From: Hydrogenophaga sp.
Lineage (GTDB): Bacteria > Pseudomonadota > Gammaproteobacteria > Burkholderiales > Burkholderiaceae_C
DNA: 64,000 bases
Assembly: GCF_019264445.1 (NCBI RefSeq)
Contig: NZ_JAHVAB010000079.1
Span: 28,851-92,850, forward strand
Reading direction: 5' to 3'
Shown here: positions 20,041 through 29,024 of the stretch, in pieces
How positions within the stretch are numbered: position 1 is the stretch's first letter
How the letters are laid out: the number at the start of each line of letters is the position of its first letter
Notes under the pieces: model-generated
The model's database searches: none
Seen by the model: only the letters and a program-made list of their open reading frames with translations
What the model was told of the DNA's origin: nothing
Program-made: the position numbers and the translations under genes

Positions 20041-21078
20041 TTACTCGTAGCCGAACGAGCGCACCCGTGCGTCGTCGTCCGCCCAGCCCGAACGCACCTT
20101 GACCCACAGCTCCAGGAACACCTTGCAATCCCAGAGCTTCTCCAGCTCCTGCCGGGCTTCGGTACCGATGCGCTTGAGCTTTTCGCCCTTCTCACCGATC
20201 ACCATGCCCTTGTGTCCCTCGCGCTCGACCACGATGGTGGCCGCGATGCGCTTGAGCGAGCCCTCTTCCTCGAACTTGTCGATGATGACCGTGGAGGTGT
20301 AGGGCAGCTCGTCGCCCGTGAGACGAAAGAGCTTCTCGCGCACCATCTCGCTGGCCATGAAGCGCTCGCTTCGGTCGGTCAGGTCGTCAGGATCGTGCAT
20401 CCAGGGTTGCTGGGGCAGGTATTTTTCGCAGATGCCGAACAAGCGTTCGATGTCTTTGGCAGCCTTGGCCGACATCGGCACGAATTCCGCAAAGGGATGG
20501 CGCTCCTGCATGGAGCGCAACCAGGGCGCCAGATCGCCGCGACGGTGCACGAGATCGAACTTGTTGGCCACCAGCATCACCGGCACGTTGGCCGGCAGCA
20601 GCGACAACACCTTGGCGTCGGCCAGGTTGAATTGCCCCGCCTCAACCACAAAGAGAATAAGGTCGACATCGTTCACGGCCCCCAGCACGGTCTTGTTGAG
20701 CGCGCGGTTGAGCGCGTTGCCATGGCGCGTCTGAAAGCCGGGGGTGTCCACGAACACGAACTGCGTCGGCCCCACCGTGCGCATGCCGGTGATGCGGTGA
20801 CGCGTGGTCTGCGCCTTGCGCGAGGTGATGCTGACCTTCTGACCCACCAGCGCATTGAGCAATGTGGATTTGCCGACATTGGGCTTTCCCACGATCGCCA
20901 CGTACCCACACCGCTGGCTCTCCGGATCGGCAGGCGCAGCCGTGAGCGGCACTTCTTGCGGGTCTGCAGATTCAGCCGGCGAAGCGTGGTCGGCAGGAGG
21001 CGTGCCCTTGCCCAGAACGCGAGCCAGCATGGCGTCCAGATCGGGATTGGAAGGAGGTGAAGCGGGAGAGTGGGCCAT
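20041..21078 (-). CDS. era: GTPase Era
   Basis: 345 residues. GTPase motifs are G1 at residues 64-71 (GKPNVGKS), G3 DTPGFQ and G4 NKFD. The C-terminal KH domain shows [21 protein letters not shown]. Era binds the 3' end of 16S rRNA and assists 30S maturation. The 55 residues before the G domain are low-complexity (Pro/Ala/Ser) and longer than in E. coli Era. The start could therefore be internal (Met17), but no strong ribosome binding site decides it. Confidence 0.96.
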   Translation of the reverse strand: MAHSPASPPSNPDLDAMLARVLGKGTPPADHASPAESADPQEVPLTAAPADPESQRCGYVAIVGKPNVGKSTLLNALVGQKVSITSRKAQTTRHRITGMRTVGPTQFVFVDTPGFQTRHGNALNRALNKTVLGAVNDVDLILFVVEAGQFNLADAKVLSLLPANVPVMLVANKFDLVHRRGDLAPWLRSMQERHPFAEFVPMSAKAAKDIERLFGICEKYLPQQPWMHDPDDLTDRSERFMASEMVREKLFRLTGDELPYTSTVIIDKFEEEGSLKRIAATIVVEREGHKGMVIGEKGEKLKRIGTEARQELEKLWDCKVFLELWVKVRSGWADDDARVRSFGYE

Positions 21079-21081
21079 GGA

Positions 21082-21837
21082 TCAGGGTTGCGTGGCGGTT
21101 CGGGGAACGGCCGGGGAGTCGGAGGCCGCAGAGGTTACGCCCGCTGTCAAATGTTGCAGCATGGCCGCGGCGGCAGCTTGTTCGCCGGCCCGCCTTGAAG
21201 CACCGATCCCCCGCTCGCTGCGCCCAGTTTCAGTCACCGTGCACTCCACGTCAAAAGTCTGCTTGTGCGCCTCGCCGAGCGTGGCGACCACGCGGTAGAC
21301 CGGCAGCTTCATTTTGCGCGCCTGCAGCCACTCCTGCAATTCGGTCTTGGGGTCTTTGCCCATCGCGCTCATTTGGGCATTGAGCTCGACACCGCTGTAG
21401 AGGCGGTGCACCAGCGCGGCAGCCACCTCAAAACCAGCATCGAGATACACCGCGCCAATCACGGCCTCCAGCGCATCGGCAAGGATGGAAGGTCTTTTGT
21501 GACCACCCGACCGCTTTTCTCCATCGCCCAGCCGCAGGCATGGCGACAAGCCGAGCTGCGAGGCAATCTGGAACAGCGTTTCCTGCTTGACCAAATTGGC
21601 CCTGACTCGGGACAGGTCGCCCTCAGGAAGCTGGCTGAGCTTTTCGAACAGCAAACCCGACACCGCCAGATTCAGCACAGAGTCTCCGAGAAACTCCAGT
21701 CGCTCGTTGTGATCGGCCGTAAAGCTGCGATGCGTGAGCGCGCGCTCAAGCAGGCGCGGGTTGGCAAAGGGGTGTTGGAGGCGCTGTTGCAGCGCCAGCA
21801 TGTCGGGGCTCAAGGGGCGCTGCGCCCAACGGTGCAT
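21082..21837 (-). CDS. rnc: Ribonuclease III
   Basis: 251 residues; an internal start at Met13 is also possible. The catalytic signature ERLEFLGDSVL supplies Glu48 and Asp52, and ADALEAVIGAVYLDAG supplies Asp121 and Glu124. A double-stranded RNA-binding domain occupies roughly residues 160-230, ending in an Ala-rich RRAGEQAAAAAML helix. It processes rRNA precursors and structured mRNAs. It ends 3 bp before era. Confidence 0.97.
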   Translation of the reverse strand: MHRWAQRPLSPDMLALQQRLQHPFANPRLLERALTHRSFTADHNERLEFLGDSVLNLAVSGLLFEKLSQLPEGDLSRVRANLVKQETLFQIASQLGLSPCLRLGDGEKRSGGHKRPSILADALEAVIGAVYLDAGFEVAAALVHRLYSGVELNAQMSAMGKDPKTELQEWLQARKMKLPVYRVVATLGEAHKQTFDVECTVTETGRSERGIGASRRAGEQAAAAAMLQHLTAGVTSAASDSPAVPRTATQP

Positions 21838-21856
21838 CTGCGCTGTACAACGCTCA

Positions 21857-22204
21857 TCACTTAGAACGGCCTTCGTACTTCATCACGAGGTGCGCGGGAC
21901 CTGCGAGGTGAATCTCGCGCTGGTAGGCAAAAGACACCACCACGCGATCCCCCTCTTTACCCACCGTCAAATCCTTGCCCGCGACGGTGCGAATGTCATC
22001 GATGCTCGCCGCCTTGTCGAAAAGACTGCGCACTTCAGCCACCGTGCTACCGCTCGCCGCCTTGTCGACCGCCTTCTGCACGGCGAGGTACTCGATATAC
22101 GTGGGGGCCACCTGGGCCAGGATGACACCAGAGTAGGCGAGGAGGATGCCGACGATGAGCAGGCCGACAAAGGTCAGCCCCCGTTGTTTTTGTCTCAGTT
22201 TCAT
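21857..22204 (-). CDS. DUF4845 family membrane protein
   Basis: 115 residues: a short basic N-terminus (MKLRQKQRG), one hydrophobic segment (about residues 9-32) resembling a type II signal-anchor or pilin-like helix, and a small periplasmic domain. The sequence and the position between lepB and rnc match the DUF4845 family of betaproteobacteria and gammaproteobacteria. No function is established. Its fixed location next to signal peptidase I hints at a link to export or envelope processing, which is inference. Confidence 0.85.
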   Translation of the reverse strand: MKLRQKQRGLTFVGLLIVGILLAYSGVILAQVAPTYIEYLAVQKAVDKAASGSTVAEVRSLFDKAASIDDIRTVAGKDLTVGKEGDRVVVSFAYQREIHLAGPAHLVMKYEGRSK

Positions 22205-22234
22205 GCGTTCACCCTGTTGAAACCACCAACGGCC

Positions 22235-23212
22235 TCACTCGAACGACCCGATACGTCCGAGATCGCCAAAATTCATCCAGACAAAAAAAGCTTTGCCAAC
22301 GATGTTCGCCTCTGGCACAAAACCCCAGTAGCGGGAGTCCAGCGAGTTGTCGCGATTGTCGCCCATCATGAAATAGTGGCCAGGCGGCACCTTGCAGGTC
22401 ACCCCCTCCACCGTATACCGGCAGGCATTGCTGAACGGAAACTGCGCCGTACCTTGTATGAAGGCGGGCCGATCGTCGTCGTTGAGCGTGTTGTAGCTGC
22501 GTGCGTCGAGCGTCTCGCGGAACTGACGGGCGTAGCGCATGGTTTCGCTGTCAAAGAACTCTGGCTGTGCCACACGGGGAACTGGCTTTCCGTTGACCGT
22601 GAGCTGCTTGTTCAAGTAAGCAACCTCATCGCCCGGAACACCAATCACGCGCTTGATGTAGTCCAGGCTGGGCTGAGGCGGGTAGCGAAAGACCATAACG
22701 TCGCCCCGCTTGGGTTCGTTGTTGGCCAGAAGCTTGGTGTTGAACACCGGCAAACGCACTCCGTAGTGAAATTTGTTGACCAGTATGAGGTCGCCCACAC
22801 GCAAGGTGGGAATCATGGAACCAGACGGTATCTTGAAGGGCTCGAACAGAAACGAGCGCAGCACGAACACCGCCAGAATCACCGGGAAGAGCCCCGCCGT
22901 CCAGTCCAACCACCAAGGCTGGGCCAGCAACTTGTGGCGCGCGGTTTCCACATCGCCTTCAATGTGCGTGAAACCTTGCTTGAGAAGCGCCTCCTTGCGG
23001 GTGTTGTGCTCCAACAGCAACTGGTCTGCCGCTCGCCGGCGTTTGGGCAGGAAGACCAATTTTTCGATCACCCAGTACACGCCCGTCACTGCCGTGGCGA
23101 GCATCAGCAACACGGCAAAGTTGCCCTCCACGACGCCGGTGTACCAGGCCCCCGCATAGGCAACAAATGCCGCGAGGATCACCGCAGTGATCGTTCCCAT
23201 GACCGCCGGCAT
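22235..23212 (-). CDS. lepB: Signal peptidase I
   Basis: 325 residues from the ATG at 23212, which shares one base with the lepA stop; an internal ATG at 23200 is possible. Two N-terminal transmembrane segments lie at about 6-20 and 33-50, a third near 107-120. The catalytic Ser132 is in PSGSMIPTL and the Lys187 base in YIKRVIGVPGD; the box E motif is MGDNRDNSLDSRYWGFV. It removes signal peptides from exported proteins at the inner membrane. Confidence 0.97.
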   Translation of the reverse strand: MPAVMGTITAVILAAFVAYAGAWYTGVVEGNFAVLLMLATAVTGVYWVIEKLVFLPKRRRAADQLLLEHNTRKEALLKQGFTHIEGDVETARHKLLAQPWWLDWTAGLFPVILAVFVLRSFLFEPFKIPSGSMIPTLRVGDLILVNKFHYGVRLPVFNTKLLANNEPKRGDVMVFRYPPQPSLDYIKRVIGVPGDEVAYLNKQLTVNGKPVPRVAQPEFFDSETMRYARQFRETLDARSYNTLNDDDRPAFIQGTAQFPFSNACRYTVEGVTCKVPPGHYFMMGDNRDNSLDSRYWGFVPEANIVGKAFFVWMNFGDLGRIGSFE

Positions 23213-25020
23213 CAGTCTTGCACCTGCAAAATGGCGAGGAAAGCCTCTTGGGGAACTTCGACCGAGCCAATCTGTTTCATGCGCTTCTTGCCTGCTTTCT
23301 GTTTTTCGAGAAGTTTGCGTTTGCGGGTGATGTCGCCGCCGTAGCATTTTGCCAGCACGTTCTTGCGCAGCGCCTTGATCGTTTCGCGCGCGATCACGTT
23401 GCCACCGATGGCCGCCTGAATGGCCACATCGAACATCTGGCGACTGATGATCTCACGCATCTTCGCCGCCACCGCACGACCCCGGTACTGCGCCTGCGTG
23501 CGGTGCACGATGATGGACAGCGCGTCCACCTTCTCGCCGTTGAGCAGGATGTCGACCTTCACCACATCGGAGGCGCGGTACTCCTTGAACTCGTAGTCCA
23601 TCGAGGCATACCCACGGCTGACCGATTTCAGTTTGTCGAAAAAGTCCAGCACGATCTCACCGAGCGGCATGTCGTAGGTCAGCATGACCTGCTTGCCGTG
23701 GTAGGCCATGTTGATCTGCAGGCCGCGCTTCTGGTTGGCCAGCGTCATGACCGCACCGACATACTCTTGAGGCATGTAGAGGTGGACGGTCACGATAGGC
23801 TCGCGAATTTCATCGATGCGGCCCTGATCGGGCATCTTGGATGGGTTCTCCACCATGATCACCTCGCCGTCGGGCTTGACGACCTGGTAGACCACGCTCG
23901 GGGCGGTGGTGATCAGATCCTGATCGAACTCGCGCTCCAGCCGCTCCTGCACGATTTCCATGTGCAGCAGTCCCAGGAAGCCGCAGCGAAAACCGAAGCC
24001 CAACGCCTGAGAGACTTCAGGCTCGTAGTGGAGCGACGCATCGTTGAGCTTGAGTTTTTCCAGTGCGTCGCGCAGAGCGTCGTACTGGTTCGCTTCTGTG
24101 GGATAGAGGCCCGCAAACACCTGTGGCTGCACCTCCTTGAACCCGGGCAGCGCTTCGGCAGCAGGTCCGGCGTTGTTCGGCAGCTTTTTCTCCAGCGTGA
24201 TGGTGTCACCCACCTTTGCCGCTTGCAGCTCCTTGATGCCCGCAATGATGTAACCGACCTCACCCGCCTCCAGCGATTCGCGCGGCTCGTTGGCTGGCGT
24301 GAACACGCCAAGGTTATCGGCGTTGTAGACGGTGTTGGTGGCCATCATCTTGAAGCGCTCGCCCTTCTGCAACCGCCCGTCGACCACCCGCACCAACATC
24401 ACCACGCCGACATAGGCGTCATACCAGCTGTCCACGATCATGGCGCGCAATGGTGCGTCAGGCCGGCCCTTGGGAGGTGGGATACGAGCAACCACGGCCT
24501 CCAGGATGTCTTCCACACCCAGACCCGTTTTCGCCGAGCAAGGGATCGCATCGGTGGCATCGATCCCGATCACATCTTCGATCTCGCTTTTGGCGTTCTC
24601 TGGATCTGCGTTGGGCAAATCCATCTTGTTGAGCACCGGCACCACTTCGACACCCAAGTCGAGCGCGGTGTAGCAGTTGGCCACTGTCTGCGCCTCAACA
24701 CCTTGACTGGCATCGACCACCAACAACGCGCCTTCGCAGGCGGACAGGGAGCGCGACACCTCATACGAAAAGTCGACATGCCCGGGCGTGTCGATCAAGT
24801 TGAGGTTGTAAACCTCGCCGTTGCGGGCCTTGTACTTGAGAGCAGCCGTCTGCGCCTTGATGGTGATACCGCGCTCTTTCTCGATGTCCATCGAGTCGAG
24901 CACCTGCTCGCTCATCTCACGGTCGGACAACCCACCGCACAGGGAAATGATCCGGTCAGCGAGCGTGGACTTGCCATGATCGATGTGCGCGATGATCGAA
25001 AAATTGCGGATGTGGTTCAT
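23212..25020 (-). CDS. lepA: Elongation factor 4
   Basis: 602 residues, full length. The N-terminal GTPase has [22 protein letters not shown] and NKMDLP, and the protein ends in the LepA-specific basic region ([16 protein letters not shown]). EF4 back-translocates or remodels stalled ribosomes. It is the first gene of the minus-strand operon leading to lepB, DUF4845, rnc, era, recO, pdxJ, acpS and nagZ. A terminator-like hairpin lies in its 5' leader. Confidence 0.98.
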   Translation of the reverse strand: MNHIRNFSIIAHIDHGKSTLADRIISLCGGLSDREMSEQVLDSMDIEKERGITIKAQTAALKYKARNGEVYNLNLIDTPGHVDFSYEVSRSLSACEGALLVVDASQGVEAQTVANCYTALDLGVEVVPVLNKMDLPNADPENAKSEIEDVIGIDATDAIPCSAKTGLGVEDILEAVVARIPPPKGRPDAPLRAMIVDSWYDAYVGVVMLVRVVDGRLQKGERFKMMATNTVYNADNLGVFTPANEPRESLEAGEVGYIIAGIKELQAAKVGDTITLEKKLPNNAGPAAEALPGFKEVQPQVFAGLYPTEANQYDALRDALEKLKLNDASLHYEPEVSQALGFGFRCGFLGLLHMEIVQERLEREFDQDLITTAPSVVYQVVKPDGEVIMVENPSKMPDQGRIDEIREPIVTVHLYMPQEYVGAVMTLANQKRGLQINMAYHGKQVMLTYDMPLGEIVLDFFDKLKSVSRGYASMDYEFKEYRASDVVKVDILLNGEKVDALSIIVHRTQAQYRGRAVAAKMREIISRQMFDVAIQAAIGGNVIARETIKALRKNVLAKCYGGDITRKRKLLEKQKAGKKRMKQIGSVEVPQEAFLAILQVQD

Positions 25021-25076
25021 CAGGAAACGACTCGGGAACGAAAAAACCGCAGGTTCACGCAGGAACGGGCGGCCAT

Positions 25077-25107
25077 AAAAAAGGGCGCGTCAGCTGCTGA
25101 CGCGCCC
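25077..25107 (-). terminator. Terminator or attenuator hairpin in the lepA leader
   Basis: Two perfect 12-base arms (GGGCGCGTCAGC and its complement) are separated by one base at 25083-25107. Read on the minus strand they are followed by six U residues (25082-25077). It lies 56 bp upstream of the lepA start codon and would stop transcripts arriving from mucD, or any transcript started at the -10-like site at 25148-25153. Confidence 0.75.
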
Positions 25108-25147
25108 GTAACCAACAATCAATGGCAACTGCGATAGTTGGGGTTTC

Positions 25148-25153
25148 ATTGTA
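25148..25153 (-). promoter_or_regulatory. Possible -10 element upstream of lepA
   Basis: TACAAT on the minus strand matches five of six bases of the sigma-70 -10 box. The best -35 candidate, 16 bp upstream, matches only about three of six, so support is modest. If used, the transcript would start near 25141 and include the hairpin at 25083-25107. Confidence 0.3.
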
Positions 25154-25468
25154 GGCAAAAAGCCCGGAATGCACACCCCAAACCCGCCAGGATTGCCCTG
25201 TTGCAGCGCAGCAACATTCAAATTTTTGCACAGGTTATCCACAGAAAGAGAGGGCAACTTGTGCGTGGCTTGTGGATGAACCGATCCAGAGGCGCTGGAC
25301 TTCCACATCGTGAATCGTCCTGCCAACACCAGATGTGAATCAGCTCACAACCGCTCGCATTTTAGCGAATTCAGACACAAGACAGGTAATGATTGTGAGC
25401 ATTCACTAACAAACAGGATGCTGAGACGCTCGGAGGGTGGGCAAAACAAGATGTGGTGAATCAGCCAC

Positions 25469-25518
25469 CGCGCTCAATAACCCGCATGCCCTTCAGCACT
25501 TCAGGGGTATTGAGCGCG
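25469..25518 (-). repeat. Long inverted repeat just downstream of mucD
   Basis: Arms CGCGCTCAATA (25469-25479) and TATTGAGCGCG (25508-25518) pair perfectly for 11 bp and extend by three G-C pairs after one bulged base. The loop is about 21 nt. No T run follows on either strand. It starts 10 bp beyond the mucD stop and may stabilise the 3' end of the rpoE-operon mRNA. Confidence 0.6.
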
Positions 25519-25528
25519 AACACGAACT

Positions 25529-27037
25529 TCAGCGGGGCGCCCGGATGACGGCGTACTGCGCCCACTCGCCGCGGCGGAACAGCACATTGATGGGTCGCGA
25601 TTTCTCCAACTTGCTCAGTGCCGCCTCCACATCTTTCACGCTGGCGGTCTCGACATTGGCAATCGCCACAATCACGTCACCCTCACGAAGCCCCGCACGT
25701 GCCGCAGCGCCCTCTGCCGATGCCACGCGCACGCCGCCTTTGAGATTGAGCTCTTTTTTCTCTGCCGCCGACAACTCGGCCAGGCTCAAACCCAATGCCT
25801 GGAGCGCATTGCTGGCCTGCGGTTTGACCGCCTCTGGCGCAGAGGCCTTTGCCTCCGTGCGTTCAGGCTCGAGCTCGGCCACGATGATCGACAGCTCACG
25901 CTGGCTGCCGCGCCGAAAGACTGTGATGCTGCTCTTGTTGCCCGGCTTGGTGTTACCCACCAGCCGCGGCAGATCGACCGACTTGTCGATGTCCTTGCCA
26001 TCGAACTTCACGATGATGTCACCGGGCTCAACCCCCGCTTTGGACGCAGGCGAGTTGGGTTCCACACCCCTCACGAGAGCGCCCTTGGGCTGCCCCAGGC
26101 CAATGGCCTCCGCCACGTCCTTGCTGACCTGATCGATCTGGACGCCGATGCGGCCACGGGTCACACGACCGCTCGTCTTGAGCTGATCGGACACACGCAC
26201 GGCTTCATCGATTGGAATGGCGAACGAAATCCCCTGGAAACCGCCTGATCGGGAATAAATCTGGCTGTTGATGCCCACCACTTCGCCACGCATGTTGATC
26301 AGCGGCCCACCCGAGTTGCCTGGATTGATGGCCACGTCGGTCTGGATGAACGGGAGAAAGTCACCGGTATCGCGCTGCTTGGCGCTCACGATGCCGGCCG
26401 TCACCGTGTTCTCAAGACCAAACGGCGAGCCAATGGCCATCACCCATTCGCCCACGCGCAGACGGTTGACGTCGCCAATCTTCACTGCGGTCAGGCCGGT
26501 GACGTCAATCTTCACCAGCGCCACATCGGTGCGCTTGTCCGCGCCGACCAGCTTGGCCTTGAACTCGCGCTTGTCGGGCAAGGTGACGATGAGTTCATCC
26601 GCGCCGTCGACGACGTGTGCGTTGGTCATGATGAGGCCATCCGCACTCAACACAAACCCCGAGCCCACGCCGCGTGGTTGAGCCTCCTCCGAGGGGGCAC
26701 GGTCCTGGCGAGGCGTCCTGGGTGTCACACCCGGTGGAATCGGGATACCGAAGCGCTTGAAGAACTCGAGCATTTGCTCATCTGGGGAGCCGCCAGCGGC
26801 GCCCTCTTTCGCTCGCTCCAGAGTCCGGATGTTGACCACTGAAGGACCCACCAGGTCCACCAGATCGGTGAAGTCAGGCAAGCCACGCACGCTGGCCGCA
26901 GGCGGTACCGTCGGCACGACAGGGGCTTGAGCGAGGGCGGAGGTGTGAAAAACCAAAGCGGTGCCGCCGCCAGCTGCGAGGACGATCGCGGGCAGCAAGG
27001 CGCGCAGAGATGAGCCAGTGGTGCGGACATGCGTCAT
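25529..27037 (-). CDS. mucD: Periplasmic serine protease, Do/MucD family
   Basis: 502 residues with an N-terminal signal sequence ending near LAQA (residue 38). The trypsin-like domain has the catalytic triad His141 (TNAHVV), Asp171 (TDVALVKI) and Ser242 (NPGNSGGPL). Two PDZ domains follow, about 280-370 and 400-500. It degrades or refolds misfolded envelope proteins. Its position after rpoE-rseA-rseB matches the Pseudomonas algU-mucA-mucB-mucD arrangement. Confidence 0.93.
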   Translation of the reverse strand: MTHVRTTGSSLRALLPAIVLAAGGGTALVFHTSALAQAPVVPTVPPAASVRGLPDFTDLVDLVGPSVVNIRTLERAKEGAAGGSPDEQMLEFFKRFGIPIPPGVTPRTPRQDRAPSEEAQPRGVGSGFVLSADGLIMTNAHVVDGADELIVTLPDKREFKAKLVGADKRTDVALVKIDVTGLTAVKIGDVNRLRVGEWVMAIGSPFGLENTVTAGIVSAKQRDTGDFLPFIQTDVAINPGNSGGPLINMRGEVVGINSQIYSRSGGFQGISFAIPIDEAVRVSDQLKTSGRVTRGRIGVQIDQVSKDVAEAIGLGQPKGALVRGVEPNSPASKAGVEPGDIIVKFDGKDIDKSVDLPRLVGNTKPGNKSSITVFRRGSQRELSIIVAELEPERTEAKASAPEAVKPQASNALQALGLSLAELSAAEKKELNLKGGVRVASAEGAAARAGLREGDVIVAIANVETASVKDVEAALSKLEKSRPINVLFRRGEWAQYAVIRAPR

Positions 27038-27149
27038 GGTGATCCTTTAACAGGTACGCAAAGCAAGGAAGAAAGCAAAACAAATGACAGCCACCCGGCG
27101 GCAACGCCTCGTGGCGAAGTGAAGCGCCTCCGGCGGCTCCCGGGCCAGC

Positions 27150-28241
27150 TTACCGTGTTCGCTCCAGTGCAGCGGCGAAACGCCGCAACGTGGGCGCAGG
27201 CACTTCGCCAATGACGGTGAGCCAATAATCACCCACGCGACGGTTCACGGAATGTGTCGCGCCCACCTCTGCCATGGATTCTTGGGAGTGTCGTTGCGAA
27301 TCGAAGGGCTCCACAAACAAAGACACGGAAGCAAGGCCATCTGAAAACACCCATTGCATGGATGAGGCACTCGACCCTTGCGCGCCAGCGCCGGGCGTAT
27401 CGCGCGTGTGGCAACTCATGGGGGTGAAGCCAGGAACCGGCTCCTTGAGGCGCCAACCTTCCGCTTCGGCGGTGGTCTTTTTCAAAATGGGCTTGTGAAC
27501 TTCGTAGCCCCGCGTGTCCTTCATGAGCTTGGTGAGCTTTTCCATGCTCACAGGCGCATCAAGCTGCAGCTCGGAGAATGCCACTTGCTCCAGAACCGTG
27601 CCGCGCTCACCCAGGGTTTGCAGCTTCACGACAAGCCCGGTCTGGCGCTCGGACCAGATGCGATATCCAAAGCGCAGGTCATCGCGCGGCAGGATTTCGA
27701 CCATGTCTGCCACATGACCAGCGATCCGCTGAACACCCACTTCCTGGGCGCTGTAAAACTGGGGAATCACGTTGCTGGGTGTGCGCAGCAGCTCTGGAAA
27801 CATTCCCAGCGACTCCCGCTTCTCCACGATCGCCGTTTTCGCGTCGGGCACGAAGGTGATGACTTCCTTGTTGCGGCGAATGGTGGTTCGCGGGGCACCG
27901 GTCAACGTATCCACCCGCTCCATCTGCTGAGCGCCGTCGCACACGTGCCAGATCTTGGAGGCCGACATGGAACTGCCCGCCGACACCACCAGCGTACCGA
28001 TGTAGGAACGCTGACGCGAGGCTTCATGCATGCGGGTGAGCCACTCATTGACACTGCGCGCGTTCGCAGGGTTCTGCAGCGCATTCTGCGCGTGCACTGG
28101 CGACATGAATCCAGACGCCAAAGCGACCAACGCGGCCGCCCCCCACCGCCGCATGACCGGCCTGCGAGCATCCAGGCCGCGCGATTGCAACGCGGAACGT
28201 GCGTCGTCACCATGAAAAGGCAGAGGCGAAGCAAACGTCAT
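27150..28241 (-). CDS. rseB: Sigma-E regulatory protein RseB/MucB
   Basis: 363 residues from the ATG at 28241, 6 bp after rseA. A second in-frame ATG at 28154 would place MRRWGAAALVALASGFMSPVHAQ as a cleaner signal peptide, so that start is a real alternative. The mature part fits the MucB/RseB two-domain periplasmic protein (NEWLTRMHEASRQRSYIGTLVV at the beginning). RseB binds RseA and shields it from cleavage until lipid or mislocalised LPS signals displace it. Confidence 0.9.
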   Translation of the reverse strand: MTFASPLPFHGDDARSALQSRGLDARRPVMRRWGAAALVALASGFMSPVHAQNALQNPANARSVNEWLTRMHEASRQRSYIGTLVVSAGSSMSASKIWHVCDGAQQMERVDTLTGAPRTTIRRNKEVITFVPDAKTAIVEKRESLGMFPELLRTPSNVIPQFYSAQEVGVQRIAGHVADMVEILPRDDLRFGYRIWSERQTGLVVKLQTLGERGTVLEQVAFSELQLDAPVSMEKLTKLMKDTRGYEVHKPILKKTTAEAEGWRLKEPVPGFTPMSCHTRDTPGAGAQGSSASSMQWVFSDGLASVSLFVEPFDSQRHSQESMAEVGATHSVNRRVGDYWLTVIGEVPAPTLRRFAAALERTR

Positions 28242-28247
28242 GGCGCT

Positions 28248-28952
28248 TTAGCGTCCTTCGGACTCATAGGTGGCGTTGCGGATGAAGCCGGTGGGATTTT
28301 GCAGCGCCGACATACCACCGTTTTGCCGGTGCTCGGCGAGCAGCTGTTCGAGGCGCGCATCTCGGATCAGGGTGCCCTGCCCCGTGTTCACCACCACAGC
28401 CGTGGCAGCAGGATCGCTGGACTTTGTCGAAGCCGCCAATGCCGGCGCGGAACCAGCCGGCACGGCTGCGATTTGCGGGGATGCATCGCCCCCCACGCCG
28501 CGAGGGGTGCTGCTGAGCACGCTCCAGCTCACAGCCATGACCGCTGCCAATGAAGCCAGCCCAGCGACCAGTTTCCACCGGAAGACCGCGTCATTCGCAG
28601 CAGGCGCCGATGGTGCAGCCAGATAGCGCGTTTCCCCTTTAGGGTTTGCGCGCGGCATCAGATGCAAGGGCGAGGCTTCCTGCTCCAGACGGCCGCGCAC
28701 ACCCGCCAGAAAATCGCTGGGGCGCACCAGGGACGCCAAAGGCGGCTCGCCACGCAACACATCGCCGATCAGCTGGTACGCGTGCCAGCTCTCCATCGCC
28801 TCGGGCTGGAGCTGGTCCAGCTTCAAGAACAGGCCGGGGAGTTCCCCGGCATCCAACTCACCATCAACCAAAGCAGACAGTGCTTCGTCCAGCAAAGGCG
28901 GTTCAGCGGCCTTCAGCCCTGCGGGGTTCGTGTTGACTTGTGCGGCATTCAT
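28248..28952 (-). CDS. rseA: Anti-sigma factor RseA/MucA
   Basis: 234 residues from the ATG at 28952, chosen because AGGAAG lies 7 nt upstream; a longer frame begins at 29000. The N-terminal cytoplasmic domain (EALSALVDGELDAGE, then WHAYQLIGDVLRGE) is the RseA/MucA sigma-binding fold. One transmembrane segment (LVAGLASLAAVMAVSWSVL, about 125-143) leads to a periplasmic tail. It holds RpoE inactive at the membrane. Confidence 0.92.
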   Translation of the reverse strand: MNAAQVNTNPAGLKAAEPPLLDEALSALVDGELDAGELPGLFLKLDQLQPEAMESWHAYQLIGDVLRGEPPLASLVRPSDFLAGVRGRLEQEASPLHLMPRANPKGETRYLAAPSAPAANDAVFRWKLVAGLASLAAVMAVSWSVLSSTPRGVGGDASPQIAAVPAGSAPALAASTKSSDPAATAVVVNTGQGTLIRDARLEQLLAEHRQNGGMSALQNPTGFIRNATYESEGR

Positions 28953-29024
28953 GATGACTTCCTGAACTTCCCTAATCGCTGGGCTACCGGCAAGCTGCAT
29001 TTCAGCGGCCAGCTTGAGCCCTTC

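Larger units (their letters stand above)
25021..25528. other. 508-bp gene-free region between lepA and mucD
   Basis: No convincing gene is seen. Going from the mucD end towards lepA, the region holds a long inverted repeat (25469-25518), an AT-richer stretch with a DnaA-box-like TTATCCACA at 25235-25243, a -10-like TACAAT on the minus strand (25148-25153), and a terminator-like hairpin (25077-25107) 56 bp before the lepA start. Open frames here are short and lack ribosome binding sites. Confidence 0.7.

Noticed and set aside
25090..25329. Minus-strand frame of 79 codons ending LIVGYGRVSS, which looks like the start of a serine resolvase
   Set aside because: The resemblance is limited to about eight residues at the C-terminal end, there is no recombinase domain after it, and no ribosome binding site. 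The frame ends inside the lepA leader hairpin.
25021..25528. Possible replication origin suggested by a DnaA box in an AT-richer gap
   Set aside because: There is one exact box and one near match, with no dnaA, dnaN, gyrB, rpmH or parAB nearby and no cluster of boxes.
25462..25560. A second frame running past the mucD stop on the minus strand, ending in a coding-like FALNTPEVLKGMRVIERGG
   Set aside because: It overlaps the end of mucD in another frame, has no plausible start, and mucD itself ends normally at 25529. The apparent coding quality is a by-product of the inverted repeat and base composition. A frameshift in mucD cannot be excluded without homologs.
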